From positions 1-41,433 of the forward strand of contig JAACCU010000207.1 in assembly GCA_009937405.1 (NCBI GenBank): DNA of 41,433 bases, written 5' to 3'. Numbering within the stretch: position 1 is the first letter of the stretch; every line of letters starts with the position of its first letter. Positions 37,662 to 41,433 of the stretch are shown in pieces. The position numbers and the translations under genes are program-made. This DNA comes from Actinomycetota bacterium (lineage in GTDB: Bacteria > Actinomycetota > Acidimicrobiia > Acidimicrobiales > Aldehydirespiratoraceae). The notes beneath the pieces are model-generated. The model made no database searches. It saw only the letters and a program-made list of their open reading frames with translations, and was not told the origin of the DNA.

Positions 37662-38861
37662 ATGCCTGAAGCTGTCATTGTCTCGACCTCGCGTACGGCC
37701 ATCGGCCGAGCCAACAAGGGATCGTTCGTTGATGTCCGTCCCGACGACATGTCGTCGTTCATCCTCACCGATGTCATGAGCAAGATCGATCTCGACCCGA
37801 CCGAAGTCGAAGATGTCATCTGGGGCATCGGTCAGCCCGGTGGCGAGGGCGGCTACAACATCGCCCGCGTGATCTCGTCCATGCGGGGCCTGGAACTCCC
37901 CGGCGTCACCGTCAACCGCTACTGCTCGTCATCGCTGCAGACCATCCGCATGGCGGCCCACGCCATCAAGGCCGGTGAGGGCGATTGCTTCGTCGCTGGT
38001 GGCGTCGAAACCGTCAGCCGCTACAGCCAAGGTGCTTCCGATACCGGATCTCACAACGAGAAGTTTGCTGATGCAGAAGGCCGCACCAAGTCCCGCGCCG
38101 GCGGAGACGCCGATAGCTGGCAGGCCCCCGCCGGGCTCCCCGACATCTACATCGCCATGGGTCAAACCGCTGAGAACGTGGTCCAGCAGACCGGCATCAG
38201 CCGCCAACGCCAGGACGAATGGGGTGTGCAGTCCCAGAACCGTGCCGAAGCCGCCCAGGCTCGCGGCCTGTTCGAGCAGGAGATCACGCCCTACACCCTC
38301 GCCAACGGCACGATTATCAGCCAAGACGACGGCATCCGCGCCGGAACGACCTACGAGAAGGTGTCGACCCTCAACCCGGTCTTCCGACCCGACGGCACCG
38401 TCACCGCTGGCAATGCTTGCCCGCTCAACGACGGCGCTGCTGCCGTTGTGGTGATGAGCGACACCAAGGCAAAGGCGCTCGGTCTCGACCCGATCGCTCG
38501 CATCGTGTCATCCGGCGTTTCTGCTCTCAACCCAGAGATCATGGGCCTTGGTCCGATCGATGCCAGCCGTCAGGCTCTTGCCCGCGCCGGCATGACCGTC
38601 GCTGATCTCGATCAGATTGAGATCAACGAAGCCTTCGCCGTCCAGGTCGTCGGCTCGGCCGACGTGCTTGGGCTCGACGAAAGCAAGCTCAACCCGAACG
38701 GCGGCGCCATTGCACTCGGTCACCCCTTCGGCATGACCGGTGCCCGCATCATGACCACCCTGCTCAACGGTCTGGGCGACTCCGGCGGCACCATCGGTCT
38801 CGAAACCATGTGCGTCGGCGGCGGCCAGGGCATGGCGATGATCGTCGAGCGCCTGAACTAG
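37662..38861 (+). CDS. Acetyl-CoA C-acyltransferase (thiolase)
   Basis: VIVSTSRTAIGRANKGSF, VNRYCSSSLQTIRMAAHAI, NEAFAVQVV, NPNGGAIALGHPFGMTGARI, CVGGGQGMAMIVE. Confidence 0.95.
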   Translation: MPEAVIVSTSRTAIGRANKGSFVDVRPDDMSSFILTDVMSKIDLDPTEVEDVIWGIGQPGGEGGYNIARVISSMRGLELPGVTVNRYCSSSLQTIRMAAHAIKAGEGDCFVAGGVETVSRYSQGASDTGSHNEKFADAEGRTKSRAGGDADSWQAPAGLPDIYIAMGQTAENVVQQTGISRQRQDEWGVQSQNRAEAAQARGLFEQEITPYTLANGTIISQDDGIRAGTTYEKVSTLNPVFRPDGTVTAGNACPLNDGAAAVVVMSDTKAKALGLDPIARIVSSGVSALNPEIMGLGPIDASRQALARAGMTVADLDQIEINEAFAVQVVGSADVLGLDESKLNPNGGAIALGHPFGMTGARIMTTLLNGLGDSGGTIGLETMCVGGGQGMAMIVERLN

Positions 38862-38881
38862 TCCTCACACAAAGAACTGAC

Positions 38882-38915
38882 AAAGCACGCCTGGGGTCTG
38901 TCCCAGGCGTGCTTT
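38882..38915 (+). terminator. Rho-independent-type terminator hairpin
   Basis: AAAGCACGCCTGGG-GTCTGT-CCCAGGCGTGCTTT: perfect 14-bp stem, 6-nt loop, then GGTTTTC. Confidence 0.85.
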
Positions 38916-38995
38916 GGTTTTCGTGGCGGACGGTCAATCCTTTGCGTTTGGACCTAGAGCGGTACCATCATCGACGCCGGCTACCGAGGGAATCT

Positions 38996-41433
38996 ATGGA
39001 TACCACCACCGCTGATGTCGACGCTGGTCACTTCTTTCTTGGACCTGTTGTTGACCCCAAATCTGGCGACCCCATCACCGACGAACGGATCATCTACGAA
39101 GCCGCCGATCTGACTACGCACGGCGTGATCGTCGGTATGACCGGTTCGGGCAAAACTGGTCTCGGCATGTGCCTGCTCGAGGAGGCGCTCCTGCAGGGCA
39201 TCCCCACACTGGTCATTGACCCAAAGGGCGACATGGGAAACCTGTTACTCACGTTCCCTGATCTGGCACCGAGCGACTTTCGTCCTTGGATCAATGAGGG
39301 CGAAGCCAAGCGCGACGGCGTGAGTCCCGACGAGTTGGCCGCATCGACTGCGGAGTGCTGGGAAGACGGCCTCGCTGGGTCAGGCATCGGCAAGGACCGC
39401 ATTGCTCGGCTCCGGGCCGAGACGGACATGACGATCTATACGCCGGGCTCCAACTCCGGCGTTGCCCTAAATGTCATTGGCGACCTACGGGCGCCGAGTG
39501 ACGCCAACGATGCTGAATCGTTGCGAGAAGAAATCGACAGCCTCGTCCAAGGTCTCCTTGGCCTGGTCGGCGTTGAATCCGACCCGCTCTCGGGCCGAGA
39601 GCATGGCTTGCTCGCCAACCTCATTGACCACAGCTGGTCAGCGGGCAAGGACCTCGATCTCGCTCGGCTCCTCGCCCAAATCCAGCAGCCGCCAATGCGA
39701 AAGCTCGGCGTCATCGAGATCGACACGTTCTTCCCGCCCTCTGATCGCACCGCACTTGCCATGAAACTCAACGGCCTGCTCGCCTCGCCAGCGTTCGCGG
39801 CCTGGGGCGAAGGCATTCCACTCGACATCGCTTCGATGCTGGAGACACCGCAGGGCAAGCCTCGAGCTGCCATCATCTCCATCGCCCACCTTTCCGATGA
39901 AGAGCGGCAATTCGTTGTCACCCTCGTGTTATCAAAGCTGGTCACCTGGATGCGGTCCCAGCCCGGAAGCCCGGATCTTCGCGCCCTCGTCTATATGGAT
40001 GAGGTGTTCGGGTTCGTACCTCCCACCGCAGCACCTCCGGCCAAGCGGCCGATCCTCACGATCCTCAAGCAAGCCCGCGCCTTCGGCGTCGGAATGGTGC
40101 TGTCCACCCAGAACCCGGTCGATCTCGATTACAAGGCCATCTCCAATGCCGGGACGTGGATGATTGGGCGTCTGCAAACCGAACGAGATAAGGCTCGCCT
40201 CCTCGAGGGCATGCGATCGGCGGGTGGCGACGCCGACATCGATGCCATTGGCGACACGATCGGCGGGCTTGGTAAGCGAAAATTTCTACTGCATACCACT
40301 CGTGGCGGAGCACCAACGACCTTCGGGACTCGCTGGGCGATGTCGTACCTCCCGGGCCCGTTGACCCGCGACCAGATCTCTGTGCTGATGAAAGACCAGC
40401 GCCGCGCCACGCCTACAGCAACCGCACCATCAACTACTCAAAGCAGCGCGGCGTCCACCCCGGCAACGACTCAGGCTCCCCCCGAGCCTGAGCTCGCCGA
40501 CGACGAGACAGCCATCGCACCCGAGGTCGCCGAAGGCGTGCAGGTCAGATTCCTCGACCCGGCCGCGGCCTGGGCTGATACGGCCGGCGCCGAAGCCGGG
40601 GGCCGCCGACTCCAGCCGGCACTCGCAGCCCGGGTTCGGCTCCTGTTCGATGACACGAAGGGCAACCTTCGCCACGAAGCCGAGTGGGAAGCCGTCGTGC
40701 CGACACTGGGCGCAGACGTCAACGGCATCGATTTTGTGCCGGTCGATTATGACGACCGGGACCTACGTTCGGTGGCGCCGCAAGACGCCGTCTACGTGCT
40801 TCCCGACGCAAAGATCCATACAAAAACATTCTTCCGCGATGCCGAACGGGCGCTCAAAGATCACCTCTACCGCAGCGAGTCACTGACCCTTCTCCGCAAC
40901 GACGAACTGAAGCTCTACAGCCGGGTAGATGAGACCCAGGAACAGTTCGTCGCCCGCTGTGAGAAGGCAGCCGACGATCTCCTCGACGATGAAGCCGCAA
41001 AGCTGCGCACCGCTATGGCCAAGAAGGAAGATCGAATTCGTGTTGCCATCTCCAAGGCCGAAGATCGGGTAGCCGAGCTACAAAGCGACTCTTCGGATCG
41101 CAAGCGAAACGAAGTTCTCAGTGGAGCGATCGATGTGATCGGTGGCCTGTTCGGCGGCAAGAAGAGCGCTCGAAGCGTCCTTGGCGGAGTACGACGGGCC
41201 TCCTCAAAGCGCCGTACCAGCGCCAACGCGTCGAATCGGCTCGAGACGGCCAAGAACCGACTCGAAGAAAAGGTGGACGAACTCGACGAACTCGCCGACT
41301 TGCTCACCGACACGCTCGAAGATGCTGCTGACGAGTGGGACACCAAGGCCGCCACGATCGAAGAATTCCCCGTTGGTCTCGAAAAGACCGACATCACAGT
41401 CGAGGACCTCGTGTTGGTCTGGGTTCCGACCTT
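38996..41433 (+). CDS. HerA/DUF853-like ATP-binding protein with C-terminal coiled coil (3' partial)
   Basis: Open to the window edge: MDTTTADVDAGHFFLGPVVDPKSGDPITDERIIYEAADLTTHGVIVGMTGSGKTGLGMCLLEEALLQGIPTLVIDPKGDMGNLLLTFP...ALVYMDEVFGFVPP...TILKQARAFGVGMVLSTQNPVDLDYK; Walker A/B and sensor motifs. Confidence 0.88.
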   Translation, partial: MDTTTADVDAGHFFLGPVVDPKSGDPITDERIIYEAADLTTHGVIVGMTGSGKTGLGMCLLEEALLQGIPTLVIDPKGDMGNLLLTFPDLAPSDFRPWINEGEAKRDGVSPDELAASTAECWEDGLAGSGIGKDRIARLRAETDMTIYTPGSNSGVALNVIGDLRAPSDANDAESLREEIDSLVQGLLGLVGVESDPLSGREHGLLANLIDHSWSAGKDLDLARLLAQIQQPPMRKLGVIEIDTFFPPSDRTALAMKLNGLLASPAFAAWGEGIPLDIASMLETPQGKPRAAIISIAHLSDEERQFVVTLVLSKLVTWMRSQPGSPDLRALVYMDEVFGFVPPTAAPPAKRPILTILKQARAFGVGMVLSTQNPVDLDYKAISNAGTWMIGRLQTERDKARLLEGMRSAGGDADIDAIGDTIGGLGKRKFLLHTTRGGAPTTFGTRWAMSYLPGPLTRDQISVLMKDQRRATPTATAPSTTQSSAASTPATTQAPPEPELADDETAIAPEVAEGVQVRFLDPAAAWADTAGAEAGGRRLQPALAARVRLLFDDTKGNLRHEAEWEAVVPTLGADVNGIDFVPVDYDDRDLRSVAPQDAVYVLPDAKIHTKTFFRDAERALKDHLYRSESLTLLRNDELKLYSRVDETQEQFVARCEKAADDLLDDEAAKLRTAMAKKEDRIRVAISKAEDRVAELQSDSSDRKRNEVLSGAIDVIGGLFGGKKSARSVLGGVRRASSKRRTSANASNRLETAKNRLEEKVDELDELADLLTDTLEDAADEWDTKAATIEEFPVGLEKTDITVEDLVLVWVPT

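Noticed and set aside
1-41433. Many long antisense or out-of-frame ORFs in the six-frame track (e.g. 1191..1799 -, 3862..4473 -, 18696..19577 +)
   Set aside because: They shadow strongly supported genes and lack recognisable domains; typical of high-GC DNA.
1-41433. CRISPR arrays, tRNA/rRNA genes, transposases, prophage genes
   Set aside because: I saw no spaced direct repeats, no T-arm/acceptor pairs and no transposase or phage motifs; exhaustive exclusion needs tRNAscan-SE, Infernal and HMM searches.

Overview
The window looks chromosomal, from a high-GC actinobacterium; the gene content suggests Acidimicrobiia-like, which is inference. Most of it is housekeeping. In order: a Lys/Ala-repeat histone-H1-like tail, EttA-type ABC-F, CysQ-like phosphatase, GNAT, AarF/UbiB kinase, NucS, VanW-like, geranylgeranyl-reductase-like, PAP2, SDR, a methyltransferase-Mug glycosylase fusion, LLM oxidoreductase, nuclease lipoprotein, ChbG-like deacetylase, SCP2 protein and Mca. 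Then LemA, a channel-like protein, a full SOS mutasome (ImuA'-ImuB-membrane protein-DnaE2) with two LexA-type boxes, MFS, ASST-like protein, a patchy 27.4-31 kb region, NUDIX, CtpE-like P-type ATPase, DAG kinase, WhiB, methyltransferase, Mct-like CoA-transferase/isomerase, thiolase and a partial HerA-like ATPase. The strongest unexplained signal is on the minus strand at 30581-30889: a 103-codon (102 residues plus stop) IscA/HesB-like reading frame broken only by one in-frame TGA, with a bSECIS-like hairpin 14 nt downstream. Two further partial copies of its 3' end (28005-28220 and 29213-29341) separate unrelated cargo genes. An adenylate-cyclase C-terminal remnant lies next to the main copy. 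This supports either a candidate selenoprotein or a recent nonsense allele, inside an accretion hotspot built on the gene's 3' end.
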